Shown here: positions 1-14,300 of the stretch, piece after piece
Layout of the letters: each line of letters begins with the position of its first letter
How positions within the stretch are numbered: the stretch's first letter is position 1
Assembly (NCBI GenBank): GCA_029465975.1
Contig: CM055757.1
Coordinates: 744,001-808,000 of the forward strand
Reading direction: 5' to 3'
Length of the DNA stretch: 64,000 bases
Origin: Dallia pectoralis
Taxonomy: Eukaryota; Chordata; Actinopteri; Esociformes; Umbridae
Position numbers and translations under genes: made by a program
Notes under the pieces: generated by a model
Told to the model about the DNA's origin: nothing
Seen by the model: the letters and a program-made list of their open reading frames with translations, nothing else
Database searches by the model: none

Positions 1-403
1 CGGTATGGGTACTGTTATGGCCTGTTATGCATTCTGTTATGACCGGTATGGGTACTGTTATGGCTGTTATGAGTACTGTTATGGCCTGTCATGTATTCTG
101 TTATGGCCTGTTATGCATTCTGTTATGGCCGGTATGGGTACTGTTATGGCCGGTATGGGTACTGTTATGACCGGTATGGGTACTGTTATGGCTGTTATGT
201 ATTCTGTTATGGCCGGTATGGGTACTGTTATGGCTGTTATGAGTACTGTTATGGCCTGTCATGTATTCTGTTATGGCCTGTTATGCATTCTGTTATGACC
301 GGTATGGGTACTGTTATGGCTGTTATGAGTACTGTTATGGCTGTTATGGGTACTGTTATGGCTGTTATGAGTACTGTTATGGCCGGTATGGGTACTGTTA
401 TGG
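1..403. repeat. 21-bp minisatellite in an ift43 intron
   Basis: About 19 copies of a 21-bp unit of the form GGTATGGGTACTGTTATGGC plus one base, mixed with variants reading TGTTATGAGTACTGTTATGG or TGTTATGCATTCTGTTATGG. The unit is seven codons long, so two forward frames stay open for 80-148 residues without being coding. The array begins before the window and stops about 28 bp before the acceptor of the ift43 exon at 432. The gap holds only a T-rich tract and the CAG. Confidence 0.95.
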
Positions 404-431
404 TTGTCTTTTATTATCTCTTTCACCTCAG

Positions 432-502
432 GGACCACCTTCTAAACCAGCCCGTAGGCAGGGAGGTTGGGCGGAGGAGAGTTCTGGATCTGGATCCGCC
501 AA
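432..502 (+). CDS. ift43: ift43 exon with RRQGGWAEESSG motif (first in window)
   Basis: The acceptor is TTTCACCTCAG and the donor is AA|GTGAGT. The exon is 71 bp, entered in phase 0 and left with two bases over. It encodes GPPSKPARRQGGWAEESSGS and then GSA. The RRQGGWA block is a hallmark of the IFT43 N-terminal half. The true first exon and start codon are outside the window. Confidence 0.9.
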
Positions 503-3500
503 GTGAGTATCTTCTCTATTCGTACTCCAGCTTCTAGATAACCTGACCTCCAAGTCTCCAATATGCACGTATCAGGCATGTGGTTAATGTTCATCTGTCA
601 TTAATCGTGTCCCATCCTGTAGGCAGAGAATAGGCTATTAATCAGTGCATATTCTTCACACTTTCGGCTTTGAATCAACAATGTTCCAGGCAGCCTCTCT
701 GAACAGTGAACTCCACATTCATCTTCATCTGAGCTGGTACATGGTAATTGACATGGTTAATGTATCAGCCACAGGAGGGCACTGTTAGTCAGCTATCAGC
801 TATCAGATTCATCACAGGGGTTAGACCACTTTATCACCTCTTACGATTGCTGTCTAACCAACACGCGCTGCCCTTTAAAACAAACATGCCGCTGTGAATT
901 CATTAGTGACTGGATGCATCAACACATTTTTTCAACCCAAGACACTTGCAATGTCGGGAACAGCTAAATTCTCCCTCAACTTTCGAATGACTGTATATTT
1001 CCCTATTAACTGTCAGTGGGACTGTACTCAGAGTGTGGAACTGGTTCTCCACTCTTCCAGATGGCTCCATCCGGTACTCTCCCACAGTCTTTGTGGAGAT
1101 GCATACATCCATACATTAAATTGAACTGGGTGCATTTGCATGGTTTTCTGCACTGTTAGGGCAAGTCAAGAGAACCGCAGTCTCAATTTGCCTTTCTCAC
1201 TCTGGGAAGGTCAGGGTGTTGCTTCCTTGCGTTGGCAGGACTCGTCTTGATTCCTGTGTTTGAAATACAGGAGGTGTTAAAGGTTTCTCACGTGCCTTGA
1301 TCCCCTCTGAAACAAAGTAAGTAACGTTCCCCCCGGAACCGGCAAGGACTTTTCCCCTTCAATGTCACCCCTCGTGCTCAATCACTGCCGCCCTCGTTCC
1401 ACTAATCCCAGTGTAGAAAATCCCCGGATTTGTCGATCTATCACTCCTAATTGACACTAAATGATCTGTCACTTTATTGATGAGTCTTTGAAGCCAGGTT
1501 GTCACAATATATTTTATCCCTAACAACTTTTTCCAGACAGTTTTACCATGTCTATCACTTCAGCCTACATGAGTCTTAATCAGGAAGCCTGTAATGTGTG
1601 TTAAGCGTTGCCCGCCCCGCCCCCTTGGCGCCAGCCCCCCTGCCACCCCCCACCCCCCGGCGTCGAGCCACACGGGATAGGACACACTCCAAGGGCAGTG
1701 AGGTGGGCCCCGTCAGCCAGTGAAGACTTTAGAAATGATCACACTACCTCTGTGGCTATTGTTGGCTGGCGCTGGGCATAGCATACGAAAAAGTAGATAT
1801 ATAGACAGAACAATGTGAAAAAAGGTATAAAAACAGCTGGATGAAGCAATATAACGTCACGGCAGTGATCGTCCCCCCACCAAAGACTGGAGGGTGGATG
1901 AGGGAGTCTGCTGTGTCCTCCGCTCCTTCTGACCAGGCCCTATAGACAGTTGGCCCGGGGGAATGGCTCAGGGCATGTCCTGTCTGGACCCTAGCCAGTC
2001 TGCCATCTACACCACTGTTCCCCAGCTCCCTGTCTGAGGAGCCTGTGGCACTCTAACAGCACCCTGGTGGTTTCAACCCCAGAGCGTCTGATGATCCACT
2101 GTCTATTCAAGAGCCAGCAGAAATGATTGCTAGATAATAGAGCATTCAATTATATTATATAAGTATATAAAAGATAATTAATTAAAAATATATAAGTATT
2201 TCAATATACTTAATGATCGCAGTTACAACAATTCAAATAATTCTGCTTGATTATTATTCTAATAGCATATAAGTGTATTACGTATATTTTGAATTCTGTA
2301 AATATATTGAATTCTCATATGTTAGCTTTTTATAGTAAAGTATGTTTGCAAACCACCTGATAATTTGCCAAATGTATCAAATATTTCTTCATTTAGATAT
2401 TCATCAGATAATCTAAGGTAATTTAGGTAATGCATACTTGAAAACTAATTTATATATTGTGTTTTTCGGTAGCCCAAATGGTTCAAGGATAATTTTTTAA
2501 AATTAACTATTCAATCTATTACATTTTTTGAATAAATACCATTTTGCCCAGAAACATTTACAAAATAAAAATACCCCAAAAATGTATAAAACCTCTAATT
2601 AGGTGAAACATTCATGTTAGACCACATGTATTCAATAACTTGGAATATATTCATAATGATCCTTAACAGCTTTGTCATAAAATATAATTAAATATAATTA
2701 TTTAGAAAATTATTTATTTGAAAATCATGGTGAATCTGTGATCTGATGTACCTAAGGGTGCCACTACATCTCTTAGGAACTCGTTTGAAAGCAGCCACAA
2801 TGTGTTTTGTTCACTGGTAAACCTAGAGAGGCTCCATGAACTAACCCTACCTACAGGATGTTTTATTACGAACCACTAGGGGGCACTCCTTAACTGGGAG
2901 AAGTGCCATGCCTCTGCACCGGTTTGGTCAAATATTTTGATTTCAGATTTGCCCTGCCATGGTGGTGGTTAAAACATTTGACAGTAGCCCTTTTTTCTGT
3001 AATATCCTTTTCCCTGTTTCTACAGTATGATACTGTTATATGAATAGTATGTTCAGGTGAGAAGACTTTGGTTGCTGTGTGTACAGGGCATGGTGTCAGT
3101 CAGTGTTGTGTAAATGGAGAGTCTTAAATGAACACTCTGGTTCAGGAGTGGAGGAGACGGAGCAGAGTGGAACAGACACAACAAAACAAATTTACCACAG
3201 AATGCGTCATTGGTTTGTTTGTGAAAATGATATTGAGGTTTTTATAAGATGGAAAGGTTTTTTATTTAGATATTTGCTTTTCAAAAAAAGTTTCAATGAG
3301 ACCATGTTTTAAGAGGTCACTTTACACAATTCGTATAAATAACACAATTCACCAAAGCAATATCATAAAAAGATTTCACAATCCGATCCAGAAAGCCGTC
3401 ACTTTATTCACTGGATTTAAACGTGTATACATGAGATGCTTTATCCTATACTTCTCTATTTCTTTGTTGCAAAGTGTAGACATGATGTTCTCTGTTGGTT

Positions 3501-5408
3501 CCTTAGGTCTGGAAGAAGACCTGCCATGGTGGAAGACATGGAAGAGTAAGTTCGCCTAGCGTTTATCTTTTCACTCTGTGTTGTTCTCCCCAGTTGTTGA
3601 TTAAATGACATAAGTATCATTTTAAATAACACTGCAAAATTGGGCCAATTTTAATGTTTGTGTGCGTTAAATTGTCTGAATTGGAAATTGCGATCGTTTG
3701 AGAATGTCCTTGGTTCCAACCAATCCTCACCTTCCAAGAACAATCACTTAGCATGATTAAAAGCCAGCCTGCCTGAGATGTCATCACTTTTATTGTTGAA
3801 AGCCAAGTTAGCCTGTAATTTTATTTTTTTCCACGCTGCCAGCTTACATATTAGGCATTAAACAGACAGTGGTCAAATGGAAGGGACTGTAGAACGTGGT
3901 GGGTTTTCCTCATGAAGGCTGATATGCTTAAACTGCAGTGTTGGGACACATGCTCAGATAGGAACGCAGACAGCAGTGCAAAGTAGCCCTCTGATCTATG
4001 CTGTCCTTACAAGCAGTCCATCTCAGTAGGTCTAGTGCTGTGCCGTGTTTGTTTTGATGTATCCTTGGGAGGGGGACTAGCTGAAGCCCGGGGTAGTCCC
4101 ACTGATGCTGCCAAGCCTTTTGGCAATGTCTGCCGCTGTATTGTAGACACAGTCCCAGTCAGCCTGCAGACAGACAGACACCTAGCAGGCTGATCTAGAG
4201 CCACACTCAGGCCACAGAAACAGGCCCATCATCAAAGCACAACCCAGTCCGAGCCGGCCTCCCTGTGATGACCTCACTGCTGAAAGCCTTCAATAATTCA
4301 TTCTCTCTCACTTCCTGTTTCTGCAGTCGACGGCTGCGACCACAAACCCCTCCGGGCTGGGATGATGAAGAAGGTAAGAGCAGCGTTGCATCCCAGTGCC
4401 GCTTCTCCTTTGGCGGGCACAGACGATTCCCTCTATGGCACATTCAACCACTGGAAAAAGAGCAGATAAGCGGCCTCTCGGCTCAGCGCTTTCCGCGACA
4501 CTCCCGACTCTACATATTTGCTGTCCGTGCTACAGAGGAATGTCCATGGGGATCCTCTGGTGGTAATAAGACCCTAACCATAGGAGTCATTACGGATGAA
4601 GGTGTCAGGTGAATGTGTTTGGTTAGAGGGTTGGAGCTATGGGCATCACTGGTTATCCCCCTCGTTCAATCTGAAAAAGTCCCTAAAACACTATCAATTA
4701 CACGATTTGAAGGTTTTCACGTGCACATCTGCTCCATGCACGTGCACAGGCACACACTCAAACGGAGACTCACGAACACCACATACGTACGCACAAAAAC
4801 ACCGCGGCAGGTGCTGCATAACGTAGATCCAGTGGGAACACTCAGCGCTGTGGCTTTGACTCGATCACCTCGGGGCCTGACTCTCCACATCACAAAAAAT
4901 CTCAGGATAGAAGGGGGGGGGCATTTTTAGAAAGCACAGTTTTGGGATAATGGTTCCAGTTCCCAGCACATCAGCAGGGGAAATAATGCTAGATTGCCTC
5001 GGCAGAGCTCGGAGAAGTGAGCCCCGGTTAGCACTTGGCTGGCCGGCGTTATTTACCTAAGGAGTTGTACACATACAAAGGACAATGGCTGGGCTGCCTG
5101 GCTCTGTACCAGTCGTTTTTTCTTCTAGATGACATATTGACATATTCATGAGGAACCCAAGCTCGCAGTCTGCGGCTGTCGTTGTTATTCCAATGCATGA
5201 ATAATTACATAAAAGACACTGACCACTCGTCTGTTCATTTAGATGCTTAGGTAGAATACTATTCAGATACTATTCACACATTTCATTTTCTAGAGTGTTA
5301 TGTTTGGATGTTATAAACATCAATCCTGGAATTAAATTGACATCATAATGTAAACATTGTATTTCCTCTTTTAGTTTTATGTTCACTTTGCTTTTACAAA
5401 GCCTTTTG

Positions 5409-5467
<59 letters not shown>

Positions 5468-8400
5468 ACACACCACACACACACATATTGACATACATAC
5501 ACAGTGGCTGAAAGGGTCAGTTATGTGGAATCCCCAATGGTGTGTTTCTTAGCCAGTAAATGCAGCTGGACACATTTCCTCTATGGACGGAGACCTCTTA
5601 ATACAGTGCCAGGGGCAGGGGCAGTGGAAATTGCAGTGCTGCGAGTTAGTGAGATAGCCCCTCCGATCTTGATTATATCCCCTACCTTCTCCCTTATGTC
5701 CACTGGCTAGAAGAAATGTCCAGGCCCCGCCCCCCTGTTTCTGTTCTCTGGTAGGCTGGCCTTTAGTCCCCTCACTGCTATTACAAAACACTCATCTCTT
5801 TTAAATCGTATTTGTCTCTCTCATACCAATTCAAAAGCACTTAACAATGTACATTGCCAAAGTGTACCTTGGAGAATAAAATATATAAGTACAATTTAAT
5901 GTTGAAGTTATTCTAATCAACGTTGTACATCGCATGGTTTGTAGAACAGTGAAAACACATTTTCATTAAAACACAGAATAAAGACGTGTTTGGGTTTGTT
6001 CTGTTGTCGGACGCTGTCTCTCATTAAATGGCAGGCAGTAATGTAGTGCTCTGCCAATCCACAGCCCTGTGTTCAGCTGATAAACTCTGGTCTATTTTCT
6101 CTGAAACCTTAGAGAATGTTTGAACATTTACACAATTCTTTTGTTTTTACATTTGCTCCAGCTTTCAGGTTATCCAGTGTTTGCCCAGCCTTTCCTCCAT
6201 AGGTGCCATCATTTTTTATTTCTTATATGGGCTCACTGAGGCTGTACCTTGATACATTTCATCATAGGTTTTGATCAGTAATCATGATCAAATTGTTATG
6301 CTATTGTTTGTTACGCTTGTTTCCCAAAAGGAAATATTGTTTAGTGTTGTAATTTGATTGGGTAGGTCGTTGGATGTTCTGGCCCTAGGGCTTCAATATG
6401 TTAGTCAAACAGATTTGTGAACAAACAGTAGTAGCAGTATGAGAGTTCATTTGAACTGTTTTCAGACAAAACTGACATTTCTGGATTTTCTATTATTGGT
6501 GAACATAGGCATAATGGGCTCTTTGTTTTTTTGTTCTCTTGTGAAAATATAAGAGAATCTTAGAATCTTATTCCGTGGTTAAATTGGGTGTTAGTCCCAT
6601 TGCTTTAAATCTTGTTTGGACTTTACCACAGAGTAAGTGAACCAGGGCAGAGCCCATGCTTTGTAATTCCTCTACACCGGCATGTCAGAGAAAAGCCCTA
6701 AAACAATGAAATTATCCCAGCCAGCCTTAGAATATATTCCATAACGCTTCATGTGTTTATCCAGGACCCTTACTGCTACTTGACAACCACTGGACTGTTC
6801 TGTAACCAAATGCTGAGGAGCAGTTTTGATGTGAAGAGTCTCCCACAAGCTGCTATTGACATAGTACAAACCCAGTTTATTGTAAATTGCAGAAAGAATC
6901 ACCCTTTTCTGTTAGGACCACATTACAGTCCTTAGTTTAGATTTGTACCAAAAAATCTATTCTCCATTCAGTACAAAACGTATGTTTTTGTAATGGTAGA
7001 ATTACTTTTCTTCCTGTGAGATTGTACATTGGATATGAAAAGTCTACACACAGATAAATATAACTTTTTCCATTGTTAATGTGACCTATAACGTAAACCA
7101 TTTCAATTGAAACCATACCGAAATCTTTGTGGAGAAAAAAGGTACAATAACCTGGTTGCATAAGTGTGCACACCCTTAAACTAGTACTTTGTTGATGCAC
7201 CTTTTGTTTTTATTACATCACTCTTTTTTGGTAGGTGTCTATTAGCATGGCACATCTTGACTTGGCATGTGGAATTCCCCAGGGATCAATTCTCAGACCA
7301 TTTCTATTAAATCTCTATATGCTAAATTCTACAGAACAACAACATTAACTACCATAGTTATGCAGATTATACTCAAATATACAGATGCTGGTCATATAAT
7401 TAGTATATCATCAGAAAGTAGATTTCTTTCAGTAATTCCATTCAAAAAGTGAAACTTGTATTATGTATACATTCAAAATGTCTTTGTAAATCCTTAATAT
7501 TATTAATGACAGGAAATATTTCGAATTATTTTACACAGTGGTCTGCATTTAAACACAGTTTCATGTATTTCATCAATCTGCCGACGATGTCGCCATTTCT
7601 CATTTCACCTGTTTCTATGCGCATGTGCATGAGTCAGAGTTTGCGTGAAGGACCGCACATTTACATTTTGCTTTTTATAAATCCCAACTATTGCGTAGAG
7701 AGCGGCGTACGTCTTCTGTTGTGCGTACGCAGTGTTTATACATGAGGCCCCTGGTATCAAAAAAAGACCAAAAGAGGCTTATCCATGCATTTATCTCCAG
7801 TAGGGTTGACTACTGTAATGGGCTCTTAACTGGACTTCCCAAAAAGACTGTAAAACAGCTGCAGCTCATTCAGAATGCTGCTGCTAGAATGTTAACAAAA
7901 ACTAAGAGAACAGAACACATCACGCCGGTTCTTAAATCTTTGCACTGGCTTCCAGTTAGTTATAGAATAGATTTGAAAGTTTTGCTAGTAGTCTATAATT
8001 CTCTGAACGGACTGGGCCCTGAATACATTTCTGATATGTTTGAAGATTATAAACCAAGCAGGGATCTTAGATCATTGAACTCATGACAGATAGTTACGCT
8101 GTCATGCCGTTGTGTTTTCCTATTTGCCGTTGTGTTTTCCTATTTGCCGTTGTGATTTGCACTTCAGGGCCACCGTAATAAAAACCTATAATGTTTACAT
8201 AAAAGACCTGAAGTTCTAAAGACTTGTTGGCCAGATTCTAGAGACCGTTAAAGGTTCCAAAGACCTTTGAATAAAAAGCTTTTGAAGTTCTAAAGTGTTC
8301 TCGGCCAGGTTCAAAAGACCTGAAAAGGTTCTGAAGAACTTTTGAATAAAGTTTGTAAGACCTGGATGTTCTAAATACTTCTCGGCCAGGTTATAAAAAC

Positions 8401-11287
8401 CTTTTGCATAAAACTCTTAAGACATGGAAGTTTTAAATACTTCTCTGTCAGGTTCTCAAGACCAGAAAGGTTCTAAAGACCTTTTGAATAAAGTTCTTAA
8501 GACCTGGTAGTTCTAAATTCTTCTCTGCCAGGTTGTATGTATAAATTGTGCTATATAAATAAACTCGATTTTTTTTAACTCTTGATAACTTTTTTTTTTT
8601 TAAAGATTATTGTTAATTGCAAAGAAAATCAAATTTTTCATTTCATTAATTGAACATGTAACCCAACGTGGTATGTGTGTTTATTACAGATGTATTGGAG
8701 ATGTATGAGTACATTATCACTCAGTACTATAGAGTTCTCTCTCTTGTGTTAGTGATCTGCTGAATATGGTCTCATAAGCCTTTTTTATATGTAGTCCGTT
8801 TCTAGGTGATCATCTTACCGACTCCCTGCTTAGATTCTAAGCTCCCTGCTTGCCTGGTGATGTGAGGTGTCCCCAAAGTGGCTGACAGCAGCGTGCCTGC
8901 CGGGAGGACGTCTACAATCACAGCAAATTATCCCCTTTTGATATTTACATGCTTCAGCAAGGAAACTTGCCATGACCATGTAATAAGGATACGCTTGACC
9001 CAGTGGCCGCTAGACAAAGCAACCTTGATAGATGTTCAGGCTAGTGTGGGGATGGGAGGATATATCTGAGGTAATGTGCTTCTACAGGACTCAAACAGAC
9101 AGCTCGTTCAGATGGAGTTTCTCTTTCCTTAACAGAAGGCGCCAACTTGTTTGCTGCTCCTGTTAATCTCTTCTTTATTTTCAGTAAAAGGTTGAATCTG
9201 AAGGTCACCCGTTGTTGTTTTTTCACGTAACAATAGTTAGCATGTGGCAAAGTTACAATTGAAAGTGTCTTGGAATAGTGTTGATAGTGCATTATGGCTG
9301 GGATCAGGAAGTGGCAGGGAGAGGGAAGAACCCAGGAAGCTACTCGCAAAGAGCTGGACTACAAAGCTTTTTGATGTCATGGCGCTAAGACCATTAAATT
9401 TGATTGGGGGTCCGGGGGGGACAAATTGTGCTGAATGCTGTGCTTTGTAAAAGAGAGGACAAAGTGTCACAGGGTCCTCATGAATATGAAGTACCTGCTC
9501 CTGCATTTATTTGGAAATCACAAACACAGATGAATCTTGTCCGCAGCTAAACGAGTGTGGCATTTTTAGTTTGTTTAATTAAAAAGAAGAATGGACTGAT
9601 TTATCAACGGAGGACGTGGTTTGTTATCACTGCCAAGTTAATAGGATATGACCAGGGTTTTTCCCATGGTTTCGCTCAATCGAAGAGGGTTTCAGAACCG
9701 TAATCGTTTAACTTTAACTTCCCTTTGGTTTCCTTTGCATCTTTGCTGGATGATTTGCTAATACAGTTAAAGCATAGCAGAATAATAAAGACTAAACCTC
9801 CGAAAGCATCCTCGGAGAGAACAACCTGAGTATTTTCTAAGAAACATTTTGAAGGAACATTGATGCAGATGTACAGATATTTCATTCCGTCAGATTGCAG
9901 GTCCATCCCCTGGCCTCTATTTAGCTCCTATATTGACTTTTCCCTCAGGGTGCAGTGCTGTGTTCAGAGATTACTGACCCAACCCTCCTGGGCTAGCTGC
10001 TCTATTCCAGCCTCTCCACTGACACCTAGCAAATTGTCTGTCTGGAAGGAGCCACAAAGAAATGTAGCAACACTTCTCAACAGCCTCTGACCAAGACCAG
10101 TGAAAATGTGAAAACCTCCGACGTCTCTGAGGGCATGTGAACACGTTTCTACTCTGTGTTTATATCTCAGTCATTTGGCTGACAGCCTGGCGTTCCTAAC
10201 AGAGTGACTCACATGTATTAGTGATTCCAGACATATAGTGCATATACAACTTTAACTTTGTTCTGTACAGAGATAGAGGGCTTGGGAGGCCATATTGGAG
10301 CCAGGACGCTCGGGTCATGTCAAGTCTTACAATAAGTGCCGTGGGATCGTTAGTGTCCACAGAGAATCAGAAAATCTGTTTTGATTCCCATCTGAATGAC
10401 AGCATCCTACACAGAGCAATATGACAGAATCAGTTCTATTAGACCAGTGGGAAGAGGATCAACCCTGCTTGGTTATAGAGACACACTAGCTGTGGAATGG
10501 CTTCTCATTTACATTTATTTCATGGCAACAAAATCTAAATTGTATCAAACCAGACTGTAATTGCAAAGTTTACAAATCAAGTTTACAATTTCGGTTGTGA
10601 AGGTAATTGCGTTAACGTTTGAAAGCCTGCATGATGTAAAACTAATGTAGGTAATCTATGCCATGCTTTGTTGTGTTTATTTGTGATATGGCATTACTAA
10701 TTTATTTCACTTCTTTATACAATTTGATTTAAGCGGCTTTAACCATTCATAAATCCTATTACCTCCTGGTCTGTCTCTCTGTCTGTCTGAAACCCTCTTT
10801 TCCCTCTTTAAATAAAGTCCATCTGAAATGTGCAGTGGAAGTTAGCCTTGTCCTTCTTGGGAGCAGAGCCATTCGCTGTCCTGTTGCGTTTTGCCAATTA
10901 AAGCGAGTTCCCACTGTTTAAGCAGCGGGCTGGTGGCTCCTGGCACCGCGGCTCCTGCCAGGGCCCACCGTGACTTCTGACCCCACACAGATGGGCCCGC
11001 CAGCACATACTCCTGCACATGGCTGGACGGCGCTCCGGTCTGAGTGGCAGAGTGGACACGGAGGTCGGCCTGCCGGCCACTGTGGGTCCTGGGGGCGGGT
11101 GGCTCTGACAGGGCCCAAATGCTGGGGTAGCGGGGGGCGCATTCCGGGGAGCCCCTGGCCAGCTCCCCTATCGCAGCAGGAAGAGCTGCCGCCTGGCCTC
11201 GTGAATATTCATGGCCGCATGGCTACTGTGACAGGGCAGCTCTACGAGGGATGTAGGAAGGGAAAGGGAGGTGCTACACACATACAG

Positions 11288-11341
<54 letters not shown>

Positions 11342-14300
11342 TCAAACTGTGACAGTAAACCCAAAAGACACTATATGTGATTTATTCCATGTCTTGTGTT
11401 TAATGTGATTAGGCAGTATTACATGTCTTTAGAAATGGAAGATTTGCTTTACAATGGAGAATGTGATGTTGATGAGTTTTTGATGTGTAGTGGCGTGTGT
11501 GTTTTAGATATCCCAGTTATCCCAGACCTTGATGAAGTACAGGACGAAGATCTTACCATGCAAGTGGCAGCCCCTCCTAGGTACAGTACACATCACGCAC
11601 GCACACATCCTTTCACATGATCGATCCATTTTTATTTAGGTTAGGAAGGGAAAGGCTTTAATGGATACACCTGCACACCATCTCTCTTACACACACAGAC
11701 ACACACAGACACACACACACACACACATACACACACACCCACACAGATCCAGCTCAACATTTAAATGAACATCTATGAGAGTAGGAATGCAGTGGTCTAA
11801 CATGGTGACTTTTGACTGTTACTTTGCCTTGTCATTTCATCATGACATATATGTGTATCTGCATATTGCGCTGGTTATAGAGATAACAGTTGAGATGTGA
11901 TATATATGTGTCTGTTAGCAGGACCTTTACTAACAAAGCCCTCTGATTTGCATGGTACTAAGGGACACACACACTGACATGTGTCTGTTATGTAGCGCAG
12001 CTATGACAGCGTCATAGGTTATTAGGCTGGGTCCGGCTCTCTGTGCACCATAATATCCACGTTGAACTCATTGGGGAAGCGATGTAGCATATAATGTGCA
12101 GTAAGTAGGACTGGCATGCCCTGCTAGGCCCCGGACACTTTACTCATCATTCTGACTACAGATAAGCCTCTGGGTTTAAATTTAAGGCCTGTACCACTTG
12201 GTGTCCACGAATGTCTCTGTTCTTCAGTAAAGAATGTCTCCAACTTTTGAGCGTTACTTCCAGACGGTCATCTACTGTGGTACCACTTTTATATTGTTAG
12301 GGTGTCAACGGAAGGATACATCGAGTGATCACTTGACTGACGCCAATCAGCCTAGTGAGAAAAGACATGAAATAATGGATGTACAACACAGACTAGAATG
12401 TGAGGAGGTGATGTAACTGTTATATATTATATATTATGGTGTCTCTCTAGAATGTGAGGAGGTGATGTAACTGTTATATATTATATATTATGGTGTCTCT
12501 CTAGAATGTGAGGAGGTGATGTAACTGTTATATATTATATATTATGGTGTCTCTCTAGAATGTGAGGAGGTGATGTAACTGTTATATATTATATATTATG
12601 GTGTCTCTCTAGAATGTGAGGAGGTGATGTAACTGTTATATATTATATATTATGGTGTCTCTCTAGAATGTGAGGAGGTGATGTAACTGTTATATATTAT
12701 GGTGTCTCTCTAGAATGTGAGGAGGTGATGTAACTGTTATATATTATATATTATGGTGTCTCTCTAGAATGTGAGGAGGTGATGTAACTGTTATATATTA
12801 TAGTGTCTCTCTAGAATGTGAGGAGGTGATGTAACTGTTATATATTATATATTATGGTGTCTCTCTAGAATGTGAGGAGGTGATGTAACTGTTATATATT
12901 ATATATTATGGTGTCTCTCTAGAATGTGAGGAGGTGATGTAACTGTTATATATTATATATTATGGTGTCTCTCTCTAGAATGTAAGGAGGTGATGTAACT
13001 GTTATATATTATATATTATGGTGTCTCTCTAGAATGTGAGGAGGTGATGTAACTGTTATATATTATATATTATGGTGTCTCTCTAGAATGTGAGGAGGTG
13101 ATGTAACTGTTATATATTATATATTATGGTGTCTCTCTAGAATGTGAGGAGGTGATGTAACTGTTATATATTATATATTATGGTGTCTCTCTAGAATGTG
13201 AGGAGGTGATGTAACTGTTATATATTATATATTATGGTGTCTCTCTAGAATGTGAGGAGGTGATGTAACTGTTATATATTATATATTATGGTGTCTCTCT
13301 AGAATGTGAGGAGGTGATGTAACTGTTATATATTATATATTATGGTGTCTCTCTAGAATGTGAGGAGGTGATGTAACTGTTATATATTATATATTATGGT
13401 GTCTCTCTAGAATGTGAGGAGGTGATGTAACTGTTATATATTATATATTATGGTGTCTCTCTAGAATGTGAGGAGGTGATGTAACTGTTATATATTATGG
13501 TGTCTCTCTAGAATGTGAGGAGGTGATGTAACTGTTATATATTATATATTATGGTGTCTCTAGAATGTAAGGAGGTGATGTAACTGTTATATATTATATA
13601 TTATGGTGTCTCTCTAGAATGTGAGGAGGTGATGTAACTGTTATATATTATATATTATGTTGTCTCTCTAGAATGTGAGGAGGTGATGCAACTGTTATAT
13701 ATTATATATTATGGTGTCTCTCTAGAATGTGAGGAGGTGATGTAACTGTTATATATTATGGTGTCTCTCTAGAATGTGAGGAGGTGATGTAACTGTTATA
13801 TATTATATATTATGGTGTCTCTCTAGAATGTGAGGAGGTGATGTAACTGTTATATATTATATATTATGGTGTCTCTAGAATGTGAGGTGGTGATGTAACT
13901 GTTATATATTATATATTATGGTGTCTCTCTAGAATGTGAGGAGGTGATGTAACTGTTATATATTATATATTATGGTGTCTCTCTAGAATGTGAGGAGGTG
14001 ATGTAACTGTTATATATTATATATTATGGTGTCTCTCTAGAATGTGAGGAGGTGATGTAACTGTTATATATTATATATTATGGTGTCTCTCTAGAATGTG
14101 AGGAGGTGATGTAACTGTTATATATTATATATTATGGTGTCTCTCTAGAATGTGAGGAGGTGATGTAACTGTTATATATTATATATTATGGTGTCTCTCT
14201 CTAGAATGTGAGGAGGTGATGTAACTGTTATATATTATATATTATGGTGTCTCTCTAGAATGTGAGGAGGTGATGCAACTGTTATATATTATATATTATT

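Larger units (their letters stand above)
503..3506 (+). other. ift43: ift43 intron, mostly unique sequence
   Basis: A 3.0-kb intron without a recognisable gene. It holds a C-rich block near 1611-1659 and a strongly AT-rich stretch at about 2110-2720. A CTCF-like motif lies at 2873. Short open frames here (for example 894-1124 and 3079-3312) have no family resemblance. Confidence 0.8.
7268..8571 (+). mobile_element. L2-type LINE fragment, decayed and interrupted
   Basis: The first part (7268-7445) reads CGIPQGSILRPFLLNLYM, then NNNINYHSYADYTQIY, the reverse-transcriptase catalytic region of L2-like non-LTR elements. The catalytic YADD box is YADY at 7359-7370. The second part (7755-8086) reads SRVDYCNGLLTGLPKKT, LQLIQNAAARMLT and HITPVLKSLHWLPVSYRIDL, the conserved region after the polymerase domain. 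A typical 3' tail, GTGCTATATAAATAAACTCG, ends at about 8571. The element is 5'-truncated, frameshifted and split by other sequence, so it is dead. Confidence 0.85.
4374..11507 (+). other. ift43: ift43 large intron with transposon remnants
   Basis: A 7.1-kb intron. Its identifiable content is a CA microsatellite (5412-5484), nested Tc1 and L2 remnants (7028-8571) and a second CA run (11289-11339). A GC-rich unique block at about 10880-11240 is also present. The remaining stretches (4374-5400, 5485-7020, 8580-10880) show no gene or repeat that I can name. Confidence 0.8.

Noticed and set aside
11396..11507. Upstream extension of the ift43 exon through an open frame starting at 11396
   Set aside because: The TTTTAG acceptor at 11507 joins the preceding exon in phase and gives the conserved DIPVIPDL segment; the upstream residues have no counterpart in IFT43.
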